From Novosphingobium sp. (GTDB lineage Bacteria > Pseudomonadota > Alphaproteobacteria > Sphingomonadales > Sphingomonadaceae): a stretch of 64,000 nucleotides of DNA. The notes under the pieces were generated by a model that saw only the letters and a list, made by a program, of their open reading frames with translations, did no database searches and was not told where the DNA came from. The stretch covers positions 1 through 64,000 of the forward strand of contig JADJYM010000016.1 in assembly GCA_016719755.1 (NCBI GenBank), written 5' to 3'. Every line of letters begins with the position of its first letter. Position 1 is the stretch's first letter. The translations under genes and the position numbers were made by a program. This document shows positions 44,859 to 54,394 of this stretch, in pieces.

Positions 44859-45781
44859 CAGTGCTTCTCCAGTTCTGCAATACCCGCCGCAAGGGCGGTG
44901 ACCAGCGCCTGCGGCTGATCGACCATGACATGGTGCCGGGCGCCCGCCACTTCGGTGACAAAGCGGCAATCGGGCAGCCGTGTCGCCATCGCCGCAAGAT
45001 GATCGCGCGAGACGAGCGCGGAATCCTCGCCCCGGATCAGGCCCAGCGGGACCCGGGCTTGCTCGACAAACCGGTCCGCCGCGCTGCGATCGACCGTGGC
45101 CCACATGCGCGGATCGAAGCACCAGGCCCACTCGCCGCTGGCCGGGTCCTGCCGGACCGAGCGCCGCGCCAGGAAATCGACGATGTCGGGATGATCGCTG
45201 TCCTGCGGCGGCGCGAACCGATAGCGCATGACGATCTCCGCCTCGCTGGCGTAGCGCGGCGGCGGCCGCCCGGATACGACCCAGCCCGGCGTCTTGCGTT
45301 CGGGCGGGGGAACAAAGCTGTCGACCAGAACCCCGCCGCCGATCCGGTCGGCATGGTGCGCCGCGGCGTGGATCAGCGGAATGCCCCCAAAGCTGTGGGC
45401 GATAACCAACGGAGCACCAGCCTCCGCAAGCCCTGCCGCGGCGATCGCGCCCAGCAGTTCGTCGGCATAGCGCTCGACCGAATAGGCCTCGCGCCAGCCG
45501 GACCGGCCCATGCCCGACCAGGAAATCGCCGCGCAGCGCCGGTCCCGCGCGAAGTGGGGGACGATGAAGCTCCACCAGTCGGCATGACCGCCGTTGCCGT
45601 GCAGGAACAGCAGCCCGGGCAGACCGCGCTTCCCCCAGGTCAGCAGTTCTATCCCGGCGCCGACGCAGTCGAAACTGCCGCGCTCCGGCACATTGGCCAG
45701 GGCAGACTCCAGCCAGGGCGAACGCGGCGGAGAAGACCCGCCGTACCGCGCCAGCGGGTAGTCTGCCCGCGCCTCTCCCAT
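44858..45781 (-). CDS. Alpha/beta hydrolase
   Basis: 307 residues. Oxyanion region FLHGNGGHADWWSF, nucleophile elbow IAHSFGGIPLIHAAAH (Ser), GEDSALVSRDHL for the acid and HHVMVDQPQALVTALAAGI for the base. No signal peptide. The acyl or ester substrate is unknown; position after the TonB receptor suggests it acts early on the imported compound. One-base overlap with the receptor gene. Confidence 0.83.
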   Translation of the reverse strand: MGEARADYPLARYGGSSPPRSPWLESALANVPERGSFDCVGAGIELLTWGKRGLPGLLFLHGNGGHADWWSFIVPHFARDRRCAAISWSGMGRSGWREAYSVERYADELLGAIAAAGLAEAGAPLVIAHSFGGIPLIHAAAHHADRIGGGVLVDSFVPPPERKTPGWVVSGRPPPRYASEAEIVMRYRFAPPQDSDHPDIVDFLARRSVRQDPASGEWAWCFDPRMWATVDRSAADRFVEQARVPLGLIRGEDSALVSRDHLAAMATRLPDCRFVTEVAGARHHVMVDQPQALVTALAAGIAELEKH

Positions 45782-48453
45782 CAGAACTTCTTGGTCAGGG
45801 TGAACGCCACCAGGCGGCCGAGCGCGCTGGCCTGCCCCGGATCCCAGCCGCCGGCATTGTTGACGAAGGGCGGGTCGCTATCGAACAGGTTGGTCACCGA
45901 AAGGCCGATTGCCAGCCCGCTCAGCATGCCGCGATCCTTGAATTCATAGCTGATGTCGAAATCGACCGGGTTCCAGCTCGAAACCTCCTGCTGCGGGGTG
46001 ACCAGCGTGTTGGTGTAGCCGCCGACATGATTGAGGATGGCGTTGACCGACAGCCCGCCCGAGCGCCACCCGGCATAGGCCCGGCCCCGGAACTTGACCG
46101 GAAAGCCAAGATTTCCGGCCCGGTCCACCGGTGTCGCGATCTGGGTGACGGCGAAGTCGTAGCTCATGGTGTAGGTGCCGTTGACGCCCAGCGTCAGTTC
46201 CCCGCCGCCCGCATCGAAGGCATAGCTGGCGTCGAAGTCGATCCCGTCGGTGTGGATAGAGCCCAGGTTCTGCGCCGAACCATCATACAGGAAGGCGATG
46301 ACCGGCGGGACCACGCCCTGCAGGGTCAGGCCCTTGCTGGTGATCGCGGCAATCTGCGCCGCCGTCGGGTTGCGGGTAACGGCGAAGGCGTAGTTCGGAT
46401 CGAGCAGGCTGCTGGTGGTGCGCGGCGGGAAGCCGATCAGGTCCTTGTAGAGCAGGTTGAAGTAGGTTGCGGACAGCCGCAGCCCCTGGACCGGGGTCAG
46501 TTCCGCCGAAAGCGACCAGGTTTCGGCCTGTTCCGGCCTGAGGTTGGGGTTGCCGGCGTTGAGCTGAAGGCCAACGCTGGTCCCGGTGGACGAAAGCGGA
46601 TCGGTCCAGGTGGCGACGGTCAGCCCCGCACCGGTGCGCAGCAGCGGCAGGTCCTGAAGGCCAGGCGCGCGGAACGAAGTGCCGTAACTGCCCTTGAACA
46701 GCAGCCCGCGTACCGGCGACCAGTTGAGCCCGAACTTGGGATTGGTGGTGCTGCCGACGTCGCTGTAGTCGTCATAGCGGATCGCCGCCGACAGATCGAG
46801 CCGTTCGAACCCGCCCACGGCATTGGCGCTGCCGAAGATCGGCACATAAAGTTCCGCAAAGGCGGATTTCTGGTTGCGCGCCAGCTTGGGATTGACCGTC
46901 AGCGTGGGCGCGGCCTGGGCGCCCTGGGCGTTGCCGGTATCGGAAGTATAGCGCAGGTATTCCGCACCCACGGCCAGGCGCACGTCGCCGCCGCCGATGG
47001 CGAACAGGCTGCCGTCCGCCTGAAGCGATCCGCCCCGGGTGCGGCTGGTGGCAAAGGGATTGAACACGCCCGAGTAGATCGCATCCAGCACGCCCTGGCT
47101 GTTCGCTCCGCCGAACGGATTGAAAGCCTGGGTGGGATCAGCGCTGCGCAGCCGCGCGGTCAGCACGGTCGAATCGATCCGGCGGGTGATCTGGGCGCTG
47201 CGGTCTTCACTGTAGACGCCGTCGAGCGACACCTTCCAGTTGTCGTCGACATTCCAGGCCAGCCCGCCGGTCACGAAGATCGTGTCGGTATAGCCGGTCT
47301 GGTTGATCGTCCCCAACAGCGGCGTGAAATCGTATTCCACGGTCACCTGCGTCGCCGTGCTGCCGACCGGGCGGACGAAGAACGGGTTGGTGTTGGGCAC
47401 CGACAGATTGACAATGTTCGACGTGGATCCCTGCTGGATCGCCTGGGCGGTGAAATCGCGCATCGAATAGATGCCCTGGATGTGCAGGCGCAGGCTGTCG
47501 CCGATCTCCTGGTAGGCATAACCATAGAATTTGTGCCGTTCCTCCTTGGGCAGGATGTCGGCGGTGCTCAGGTTTTCGCAGAGGTTGCGGCTCCCTGCGG
47601 TCAGCAGGCTGGCCGTCGCGGGGGTTACCCCCGACTGCGGGATGGCATAGGACTGTCCGCCGACGACGATATTGCCGGGCGAACACTGGCCGTTGCGATA
47701 GTCGCGCCCGCCGCGCGCGCGCAGATCGTAGAGCACGTAGTCCCGCTCGTTGCCCTGCAGATTGTCGTTGCGCGAATATTCGTAGGCGAAGACCGCCCCG
47801 CCCGATCCCCAACCGGTCCCCGCCAGCAGGCTGCCCTGCGCCAGCCAGTACCCGTCCGCAAAACCGTAACGGCCGCGCAGCTGGACGCCCTCGTAATTCT
47901 TGCGCAGGATGAAGTTGACCACCCCCGCGACCGCATCCGAGCCATAGACCGCCGAAGCGCCATCGGGGACGATCTCGATCCGCTCAACCGCGACCGAGGG
48001 GATGGCATTGACATCGACATAGTTCGACGAGACCCCGGAAAAGCTCATCCGCTGCCCGTCGACCAGCGTCAGGGTTGCCGACGGCCCCACGCCGCGCAGA
48101 TTGATCGAGCTGCCACGGGTGGTGTTGGTGCCGCCCTGCCCGCCACTGACCACCGCGCTCGATGCATCGACGCCGAAACCCTGGATCTGCGGGACCTTGC
48201 GCAGGAATTCGCCGAGGGTCGCGGTGGGCTGGGCCGCGATGTCGGCCGCGCCGACCGACACCACGTTGGAGCCGACCGGCCCGGTGCCGCGAATGCGGCT
48301 GCCGGTCACGACGATGGCGTCGTCGGCTGCTTCCGGCACCGCATCTGCGCTGCCCTGGGGCCGTTCGCCGGAACCGGTCTGCGGCGCGGTCTGCGCCAGG
48401 GCGGGCATGCTCGCAGCCAGCGCCAATACGGATACCGTGATAGCTAGTTTCAT
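45781..48453 (-). CDS. TonB-dependent outer membrane receptor
   Basis: 890 residues. Signal peptide MKLAITVSVLALAASMPALA, plug motifs DDAIVVTGSRIRGTGPVGSN, LGEFLRKVPQIQGFGVDASS, INLRGVGPSATLTLVDGQRM, VERIEIVPDGASAVYGSDAV, and a barrel ending GQASALGRLVAFTLTKKF with terminal Phe. First gene of the P450 operon; substrate probably the hydrophobic compound degraded by it. Belongs to the large class of sphingomonad receptors without siderophore signature. Confidence 0.92.
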   Translation of the reverse strand: MKLAITVSVLALAASMPALAQTAPQTGSGERPQGSADAVPEAADDAIVVTGSRIRGTGPVGSNVVSVGAADIAAQPTATLGEFLRKVPQIQGFGVDASSAVVSGGQGGTNTTRGSSINLRGVGPSATLTLVDGQRMSFSGVSSNYVDVNAIPSVAVERIEIVPDGASAVYGSDAVAGVVNFILRKNYEGVQLRGRYGFADGYWLAQGSLLAGTGWGSGGAVFAYEYSRNDNLQGNERDYVLYDLRARGGRDYRNGQCSPGNIVVGGQSYAIPQSGVTPATASLLTAGSRNLCENLSTADILPKEERHKFYGYAYQEIGDSLRLHIQGIYSMRDFTAQAIQQGSTSNIVNLSVPNTNPFFVRPVGSTATQVTVEYDFTPLLGTINQTGYTDTIFVTGGLAWNVDDNWKVSLDGVYSEDRSAQITRRIDSTVLTARLRSADPTQAFNPFGGANSQGVLDAIYSGVFNPFATSRTRGGSLQADGSLFAIGGGDVRLAVGAEYLRYTSDTGNAQGAQAAPTLTVNPKLARNQKSAFAELYVPIFGSANAVGGFERLDLSAAIRYDDYSDVGSTTNPKFGLNWSPVRGLLFKGSYGTSFRAPGLQDLPLLRTGAGLTVATWTDPLSSTGTSVGLQLNAGNPNLRPEQAETWSLSAELTPVQGLRLSATYFNLLYKDLIGFPPRTTSSLLDPNYAFAVTRNPTAAQIAAITSKGLTLQGVVPPVIAFLYDGSAQNLGSIHTDGIDFDASYAFDAGGGELTLGVNGTYTMSYDFAVTQIATPVDRAGNLGFPVKFRGRAYAGWRSGGLSVNAILNHVGGYTNTLVTPQQEVSSWNPVDFDISYEFKDRGMLSGLAIGLSVTNLFDSDPPFVNNAGGWDPGQASALGRLVAFTLTKKF

Positions 48454-48570
48454 GGCCTCTCTCCCTTTGTCGCGACGTTCGCACGCGCGCCGTGAACCTC
48501 ACTTCCAGATCGGTCGATTACTATGGTTTGACCAATCATCGCATTTATCAATCATTATTCAGTTTAATCG
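48454..48570. promoter_or_regulatory. AT-rich promoter region of the TonB/P450 operon
   Basis: Between the CoA-transferase stop and the receptor start. It contains AATCATCGCAT and CAATCATTAT stretches with related TGATTG repeats on the minus strand. A -35-like TTGATA is visible but no convincing -10. Likely target of the operon's MarR protein. Confidence 0.35.
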
Positions 48571-49800
48571 CTATGCCGCTTCGCGCGGTCGCACCGCAGC
48601 CAGTACTTCCGGATCGAGCTCGAGCTCCGCCAGGACCTCCTCGGTGTGTTCGCCAAGGCGCGGCACCGCCCCCGCGGTGAACCGGCCGCTGCCCAGCTGG
48701 AACCCCGGCCCAACCGTTTTCAATGGCCGCTCGGTTCCGGGAAGCTCCGCCTCAAGGAAGATGTCCCGCTCCTTGAAGTGCGGATGTTCGAGCACCTGTC
48801 CGAGGTTGCGGACATAGGCGACCGGGACATGGCGGGCCGCCAGTTGCGGCTCGATCTCCTCGCCCTTCAGGGCGCCGAAGATCCCGGTCAGCGCGGCCCG
48901 CAGCGCCTCGTGGTTGAGCACCCGCTGCTGATGGGTCGCAAAGCGCGCGTCCTGCAGCAGCCATTCACAACCCAGCACCTCGCACATCGCCTCGATCTGG
49001 TGCTGGTGGTTGGCACCGATCGAGATGTAACCGTCCGCAGTCGGATAGGTTTCCGATGTTGCGACCAGCCGGTATCCGCGATTGCCCGTCCTCGCCCGCA
49101 CCTCGCCGGTCTGGAAATAGATCGGAATCGCCGCTCCCATCAGGTTGAACGCGCTGTCGAGCATGGCCACGTCGACGAAATCGCCCTGCCCGGTCTGGTC
49201 CCGCCGGTGCAGCGCCGCCAGCAATCCGATCACCGCCATATAGCCGCTGAACGTGTCGATGATCGGGAAGCCCACTTTCAGCGGATCGTCATCGGGATCG
49301 CCGTTCATCCACATGATTCCGGACATCGCCTGGACGATGTGATCATAGGCGGTCCAGTCGCGCAGCGTACCGGTCTGCCCGAAGCCGCTGATCGAAGCAT
49401 AGACCAGCGCCGGGTTGATCGCCCTGAGCGAGGGCCAGTCCAGCCCCAGCTTGGCCGCCACCCCTGGCCGGAAGTTCTCGACCAGCAGATCGCTGCGCCG
49501 GACAAGCGCATGGATCACCTTGATGGCGGCCGGCTGCGTAAGATCTAGGGTAATGGAGCGCTTGCCCGCATTGGCAGCGGCAAACGGAAGGCTCATGCCC
49601 GGCAGGCCGGCGTGTTCGGTGTAATGACGAAAGTCGTCGCCCACGCCCGGCCGTTCGACCTTTACGACATCCGCGCCAAGCAGCGCCAGCAGGCTGGTGC
49701 AGGTGGGGCCAGACAAGGCGTGACTGAGATCCAGCACCCGCACACCCTCCAGCGGACGGGCAACAGGCCGATCAACCGGTGCATTCATCTCAATCCTCAT
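48571..49800 (-). CDS. Type III CoA-transferase (CaiB/BaiF family)
   Basis: 409 residues (a start at 49788, MNAPV, is also possible). PLEGVRVLDLSHALSGPTCT, ADVVKVERPGVGDDFR, NAGKRSITLDLTQ, and the catalytic D182 in GFPIIDTFSGYMAVIGLLAA, typical of formyl-CoA transferase relatives. It would activate an acid as its CoA thioester at the expense of another acyl-CoA, supplying the CoA substrate expected by dehydratase-like and MDR enzymes in the same region. Confidence 0.9.
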   Translation of the reverse strand: MRIEMNAPVDRPVARPLEGVRVLDLSHALSGPTCTSLLALLGADVVKVERPGVGDDFRHYTEHAGLPGMSLPFAAANAGKRSITLDLTQPAAIKVIHALVRRSDLLVENFRPGVAAKLGLDWPSLRAINPALVYASISGFGQTGTLRDWTAYDHIVQAMSGIMWMNGDPDDDPLKVGFPIIDTFSGYMAVIGLLAALHRRDQTGQGDFVDVAMLDSAFNLMGAAIPIYFQTGEVRARTGNRGYRLVATSETYPTADGYISIGANHQHQIEAMCEVLGCEWLLQDARFATHQQRVLNHEALRAALTGIFGALKGEEIEPQLAARHVPVAYVRNLGQVLEHPHFKERDIFLEAELPGTERPLKTVGPGFQLGSGRFTAGAVPRLGEHTEEVLAELELDPEVLAAVRPREAA

Positions 49801-49904
49801 TCATCGTGATTTACAATGATTATGCGATTCGTATGGATATGTCACTTGACTTTCAACCTCCCCCCCACGCAGCCCTCGATCACTGGAGCAGGAGAGGAAG
49901 CCGG
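49801..49904. promoter_or_regulatory. Divergent promoter region between CoA-transferase and MFS genes
   Basis: Short AT-rich gap with GATTTACAATGATTATGCGA and related ATCG/CATT words shared with 48454-48570. A MarR target is possible; no single clean palindrome is visible. Confidence 0.3.
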
Positions 49905-51353
49905 ATGAGCGACCGCGCAGAGGACGTTGCACGGGACGAACCTGTCACGATCAGCGCGGTGGACCATCGCGCCCCGCTGTTCCGTCGCTTCCGGATCTGG
50001 ACCCCGATGCAGATCTGGGTCCTGTTCCTGCTCGCCCTGGTGAACATCTCGAACTACCTCGACCGCGGGGTGCTCTCGATTCTTCAGGAACCCATCAAGG
50101 AGGAGCTTCTGCTGGCCGACTGGCAGCTTGGCCTGATCAGCGGACCGGCCTTCGCGCTGCTCTATTCGATCTCCGGAATTCCCGCCGCCCGGATCGCGGA
50201 CCGTTTTGACCGGATCACGGTCCTGTCGATCGCGATCACGATCTGGTCCGGCATGACCGCACTGTGCGGCGCTGCCACCAGCTTCGCGCAACTTGCCCTG
50301 GCGCGCATCGGGGTCGGCGCGGGCGAAGGGGCCTGCACCCCGGTCAGCCACTCGTTGATCTCGGACCACTTTCCCCCGCGCCAGCGCGGCATGGCCTTGT
50401 CGATCCTCACCACCAGCATCCCGATGGCGCAGCTCGTGGCGCCGCTGATCGGGGGCGTCATCGCGATGCAGTACGGCTGGCGCACCGCATTTGTCGTGGT
50501 CGGACTGCCCGGGATCGCCGTTGCGCTGCTGCTGAGGCTCACCCTCAAGGAGCCCCGCAATGATGCCGCCAACCAGATGGCAGCCCCGGCCCGCAAGGAT
50601 GCCGGCCGGTTTCGGGACGATCTGCGACTGCTGTTCGGCAATCGCGCCTTTGTCTGGCACTGGCTTGGCGCAACCTTTCTGGGCCAGGCCATCGGCGCCA
50701 CGAACATGTTCACCGCCTCGTATTTCCTGCGCCAGTACGATCTGACCCTGGCCGAAGTGGGCGCGATCATCGCGGCTGGTCTGGGCGCTGCGGGACTGGT
50801 CGGGACCTTTCTCGGCGGGTGGCTGTCGGACCGGTTCGCGGGCGAGTACGGCCGCTCCTATCCGTGGGTCTGCGCGATCGCGGCGACGGGCGCGGGGCTG
50901 ATGTTCACCGGGGTCTTCACCAGCGCCAGCTGGCAGATCGCGCTAGGGTTCCTGCTCATCGCCAATATCATGAACGACCTGAAGAACGGCCCGGTCTACG
51001 CCGCTGTCCAGAACATGGCGCCGACGCATATGCGCAGCACGGCGACAGCGATTGTCCTGGTGGGAGCCATCGCGCTCGGGACCGGCATGGGCCCGATGAT
51101 CGTCGGGGTGGTCAGCGATCTTGCCGCAGCCGGCCACCTGCCCGATGCGCTGGGCGCCTATTCCCGGGTCTGCCCCGGCGGAAAACCCCTGCCGGAACTG
51201 GCCGCGCAACTTGGAACCGCCTGCGCTGAGGCGTCAGCTGCGGGAATTCGTTCGGGCCTGCTGGCCGCCTGCCTGACCTATGCCCTTGCCGCGCCGTGCT
51301 TCGCCATGGCGGCCCTTAAAATCAGGCAACCCCTCGAAGGCCCCCGCGGCTGA
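49905..51353 (+). CDS. MFS transporter, aromatic acid or related
   Basis: 482 residues from ATG 49905 (MSDRAEDVARDEPV), chosen because GGAGAGGAAG lies 5 bp upstream. Twelve TM, with NISNYLDRGVLSILQEPIKE in TM1, IADRFDRITVL in loop 2-3, and ARIGVGAGEGACTPVSHSLI in TM4. The sequence resembles spinster-like and anion:cation-symporter MFS proteins common in aromatic degraders. It probably moves an acid intermediate or substrate across the inner membrane for the P450 operon. Confidence 0.85.
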   Translation: MSDRAEDVARDEPVTISAVDHRAPLFRRFRIWTPMQIWVLFLLALVNISNYLDRGVLSILQEPIKEELLLADWQLGLISGPAFALLYSISGIPAARIADRFDRITVLSIAITIWSGMTALCGAATSFAQLALARIGVGAGEGACTPVSHSLISDHFPPRQRGMALSILTTSIPMAQLVAPLIGGVIAMQYGWRTAFVVVGLPGIAVALLLRLTLKEPRNDAANQMAAPARKDAGRFRDDLRLLFGNRAFVWHWLGATFLGQAIGATNMFTASYFLRQYDLTLAEVGAIIAAGLGAAGLVGTFLGGWLSDRFAGEYGRSYPWVCAIAATGAGLMFTGVFTSASWQIALGFLLIANIMNDLKNGPVYAAVQNMAPTHMRSTATAIVLVGAIALGTGMGPMIVGVVSDLAAAGHLPDALGAYSRVCPGGKPLPELAAQLGTACAEASAAGIRSGLLAACLTYALAAPCFAMAALKIRQPLEGPRG

Positions 51354-51439
51354 GGCCAGGCCCGTTCAAACCATCAGCCCCCGTGCACCATGGCAATGGC
51401 AAGAAGACTTTGTGATCAGAAACTTACGAGAAGAAATGG

Positions 51440-51512
51440 TGCCGCTTACGTGACTCGAACACGTGACCCCATCATTACGAATGATGTGCTCTACCGACTG
51501 AGCTAAAGCGGC
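51440..51512 (-). tRNA. tRNA-Thr (CGT anticodon)
   Basis: 73-nt cloverleaf: acceptor GCCGCTT/AAGCGGC with discriminator A, D arm GCTC/GAGC, anticodon stem CATCA/TGATG with loop TTCGTAA (anticodon CGT), T arm ACGTG/CACGT with TTCGAGT loop. CCA is not encoded. Confidence 0.95.
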
Positions 51513-51528
51513 TTACCATCTTCAAATG

Positions 51529-51602
51529 TGGAGGCCCGAGCCGGAATCGAACCGGCGTAAACGGATTTGCAGTCCGGTGCGTAACCACTCCGCCATCGGG
51601 CC
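51529..51602 (-). tRNA. tRNA-Cys (GCA anticodon)
   Basis: Acceptor GGCCCGA/TCGGGCC, discriminator T and encoded CCA. Anticodon loop CTGCAAA (anticodon GCA). T arm with TTCGATT. Lies 16 bp from tRNA-Thr; the two were probably transcribed together. Confidence 0.95.
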
Positions 51603-51672
51603 ATCCCCCTTTGCGGGCAAGCCCGCGCAGGAACGGCGCCACTAGCTTAGGGGAAGGCGGCGTGCAACCGAT

Positions 51673-53058
51673 TCATGCGGTGTGTTTGAAGGCCAGGGTG
51701 CGGCGGGCCGGATCGGCGCTTTCCAGGCGCACCCGCACGGCCGCGCCGGGGATCGTACCGTTCGCCGCGACGCGCGCGACGACCGGCAGGTCGCAGAGCT
51801 GGATCCGCGCGCCGGTTTCGCCCAGATCGGTGACCACTGCGTCGAATTCCTCACCGGTGCGGTGCGCGAGAATCGCGGTTTCAGCCAGGTCGATCGCGGC
51901 GCGCTCGATCTGGCCTGAGCGGGCCTCGGCCTTGTCCATCACGGCAGGCAGGCGCTCGAAGGCGGCGCGGACCGCCTCTGGCACCTCCTGCCCGCTGGCC
52001 ACCGCCAGCGCGGCGCGGACCACATAGCGATCAGCCAGGCGGCGCAGCGGCGCGGTGGCGTGGGCGTAGGTCGCGGCCATCGCCGCGTGCCACGGGGTCT
52101 GCCCGGCGCGCCAGGGGACATAGCTGGCCCCCTGCCCGGCGCGGCGCACCGCCAGCATGAAGGCGCCGTGGCGCGGATCGAGCGGATCGAGCGTCTTTTC
52201 GAACTGGGCAAGCGGCGCGGCGGCGGGCCAGTCCATGCCGAACGCCTTCGCGGTCAGGCGCAGGCGCGCCTCGGCGCGGGGCTCGGGCGCGGCCATGACC
52301 CGGAACAGGCCGGTGCGATTGGCCTGGAGCAGATCGGCAACCGCCATGTTCGTGGCCAGCGACAGCGCGGCGTTGCGCTTTTCGGACGGGAGCAGCGGGC
52401 GGAAGCGCAGTTCGAAGCGGCCTTGTGCATCGCGCTCCACTTCCTGCTCGGGCGGGTCGACACGCGCCGCGCCGCGATGGTCTTCGGCGGCGGCGATCCG
52501 CCGGGCAATCTCAACAAAGCCCGGCGGCAGATCATCGTCCGCGACGGTTTCATAGGCGAGCTTCGCGCGGCTGCGGATCACCGCGCGCTGGACACCCGCC
52601 AAAACCGCGCCGCCATCGGGAGCAATGCGGGTAGTGAACACCACGGCCGCGCGCGGACCATCGGGCAGCAGGCTGGCGGCGCCTTCGGCGAGGACCGGGG
52701 GATAGAGCCCGGCCTTGCCATCGGGGAGGTAGGTGGTGACGCCGCGCGCCCAGGCCTCGCGGTCCAGCGGGCCATCATCGTCGACGAACCAGGCGACATC
52801 CGCGATGGCATAGTGGAGCAGGTAATCCACCCCCGCTGGCTCGATCGCGAAGGCCTGGTCAAGATCGGTGGCCCCGGCCGGATCGAGCGTGACGAAAGGG
52901 CGCCCCGTCCAGTCGGCATGGGCGGACGGCGCGCGCCGGGCGGCCTCCTGCGCGGCAGCCTGGACTTCGGGCGGAAAGGCGGGCGGAACGCGGTACTGCG
53001 CGCGGATTGCGGCCAGGCCATCGGCCAGCAAGCGGTCGGGATCGCGCAGTGCCTTCAT
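51673..53058 (-). CDS. RNB-family 3'-5' exoribonuclease
   Basis: 461 residues from ATG 53058 (MKALRDPDRLLADG). RNB catalytic domain: FVTLDPAGATDLDQAFAIEP with the metal-binding acidic residues, HYAIADVAWFVDDDGPLD, TYLPDGKAGLYPPVLAEGAA and YAHATAPLRRLADRYVVRAA. It is much shorter than RNase R (no cold-shock and long S1 modules) and resembles the small RNB proteins of alphaproteobacteria. Degrades RNA in the cytoplasm. The longer ORF to 53094 only adds an unconserved N-terminus. Confidence 0.88.
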   Translation of the reverse strand: MKALRDPDRLLADGLAAIRAQYRVPPAFPPEVQAAAQEAARRAPSAHADWTGRPFVTLDPAGATDLDQAFAIEPAGVDYLLHYAIADVAWFVDDDGPLDREAWARGVTTYLPDGKAGLYPPVLAEGAASLLPDGPRAAVVFTTRIAPDGGAVLAGVQRAVIRSRAKLAYETVADDDLPPGFVEIARRIAAAEDHRGAARVDPPEQEVERDAQGRFELRFRPLLPSEKRNAALSLATNMAVADLLQANRTGLFRVMAAPEPRAEARLRLTAKAFGMDWPAAAPLAQFEKTLDPLDPRHGAFMLAVRRAGQGASYVPWRAGQTPWHAAMAATYAHATAPLRRLADRYVVRAALAVASGQEVPEAVRAAFERLPAVMDKAEARSGQIERAAIDLAETAILAHRTGEEFDAVVTDLGETGARIQLCDLPVVARVAANGTIPGAAVRVRLESADPARRTLAFKHTA

Positions 53059-53197
53059 AGGCCTTGGGCTAGCCGCTGCATCCGGTCTTGCCAAGGCGGC
53101 GCGGGAGGCGTTTAGAAGCGGCGCGGCATTGACGCCGCCGCCAGCGCCTTAGTAAGCGTTGCATACAAAATTCGCTTCCCCAAGGAGAGCCCCGCCC

Positions 53198-54310
53198 ATG
53201 AAAACCCGCGCCGCCGTGGCTTTTGCACCCAAGCAGCCGCTCGAGATCGTCGAGCTTGATCTCGAAGGCCCCAGGGCCGGTGAAGTGCTGGTCGAGATCA
53301 TGGCGACCGGCGTGTGCCACACCGATGCCTATACGCTGGACGGGCTGGACAGCGAGGGGATCTTCCCCAGCGTGCTGGGCCACGAAGGCGCCGGGATCGT
53401 GCGCGAGGTGGGCGCCGGGGTTACATCCGTGAAGCCGGGCGATCACGTGATCCCGCTCTACACCCCCGAATGCCGCCAGTGCAAAAGCTGCCTTTCCGGC
53501 AAGACCAACCTGTGCACCGCGATCCGCGCGACGCAGGGGCAGGGCCTGATGCCGGACGGGACCAGCCGGTTCAGCTACAAGGGGCAGACGATCTTCCACT
53601 ACATGGGCTGCTCGACGTTCAGCAACTTCACCGTGCTGCCCGAGATTGCCGTGGCGAAGATCCGCGAGGACGCGCCGTTCCAGACCAGCTGCTACATCGG
53701 CTGCGGGGTGACCACTGGCGTCGGCGCGGTGATCAACACCGCCAAGGTCCAGGTGGGCGACAACGTGGTGGTGTTCGGCCTTGGCGGGATCGGGCTCAAC
53801 GTCATCCAGGGTGCGCGGCTGGCGGGTGCGGGCAGGATCATCGGCGTCGACATCAACCCGGACAGGGAAGAGTGGGGCCGCCGCTTCGGCATGACCGCGT
53901 TTCTCAACAGCAAGGGCATGAGCCGCGAGGAGGTGGTGGCCCAGATCGTCGCCATGACCGACGGCGGGGCGGACTATACCTTCGACGCCACCGGCAACAC
54001 CGAAGTGATGCGCACCGCGCTGGAAGCCTGCCATCGCGGCTGGGGCACCAGCGTGATCATCGGCGTGGCCGAGGCCGGCAAGGAAATTGCCACCCGCCCG
54101 TTCCAGTTGGTGACGGGGCGTAACTGGCGCGGCACCGCATTCGGCGGGGCCAAGGGCCGCACCGATGTGCCAAAGATCGTCGACATGTACATGACCGGCA
54201 AGATCGAGATCGATCCGATGATCACCCACGTGATGGGGCTGGAGGAAATCAACACGGCCTTCGACCTGATGCACGCGGGCAAATCGATCCGATCGGTCGT
54301 GGTGTTCTGA
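53198..54310 (+). CDS. frmA: S-(hydroxymethyl)glutathione dehydrogenase (class III ADH)
   Basis: 370 residues with [20 protein letters not shown], catalytic zinc ligand region [13 protein letters not shown] and GHEGAGIV, structural zinc cysteines [17 protein letters not shown], and the NAD-binding [18 protein letters not shown]. It oxidises S-hydroxymethylglutathione, formed from formaldehyde, to S-formylglutathione. RBS AAGGAGAG precedes ATG 53198. First gene of a six- or seven-gene route from formaldehyde to CO2. Confidence 0.96.
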   Translation: MKTRAAVAFAPKQPLEIVELDLEGPRAGEVLVEIMATGVCHTDAYTLDGLDSEGIFPSVLGHEGAGIVREVGAGVTSVKPGDHVIPLYTPECRQCKSCLSGKTNLCTAIRATQGQGLMPDGTSRFSYKGQTIFHYMGCSTFSNFTVLPEIAVAKIREDAPFQTSCYIGCGVTTGVGAVINTAKVQVGDNVVVFGLGGIGLNVIQGARLAGAGRIIGVDINPDREEWGRRFGMTAFLNSKGMSREEVVAQIVAMTDGGADYTFDATGNTEVMRTALEACHRGWGTSVIIGVAEAGKEIATRPFQLVTGRNWRGTAFGGAKGRTDVPKIVDMYMTGKIEIDPMITHVMGLEEINTAFDLMHAGKSIRSVVVF

Positions 54311-54321
54311 CCCGCCTTTCA

Positions 54322-54386
54322 CCGTTCGTGTCGAGCGAAGTCGAGACACGGGCGCGCGGCATCTCGACTTCGCTCGATGCGAACGG
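54322..54386. repeat. 25-bp inverted repeat between frmA and frmB
   Basis: Left arm 54322-54346 (begins CCGTTCGTGTCGAGCGAAG) pairs with 54362-54386 across a 15-base loop, apart from a mismatch or two. The words TCGAGCGAAGTCGAGA are a well-known dispersed palindrome of sphingomonads. It may attenuate or stabilise the mRNA within the operon. Confidence 0.75.
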
Positions 54387-54394
54387 GGAATGGA

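Noticed and set aside
46027-48447. An 806-codon plus-strand frame under the TonB receptor
   Set aside because: The minus-strand receptor has plug and barrel signatures and a signal peptide; the plus-strand frame is a shadow.
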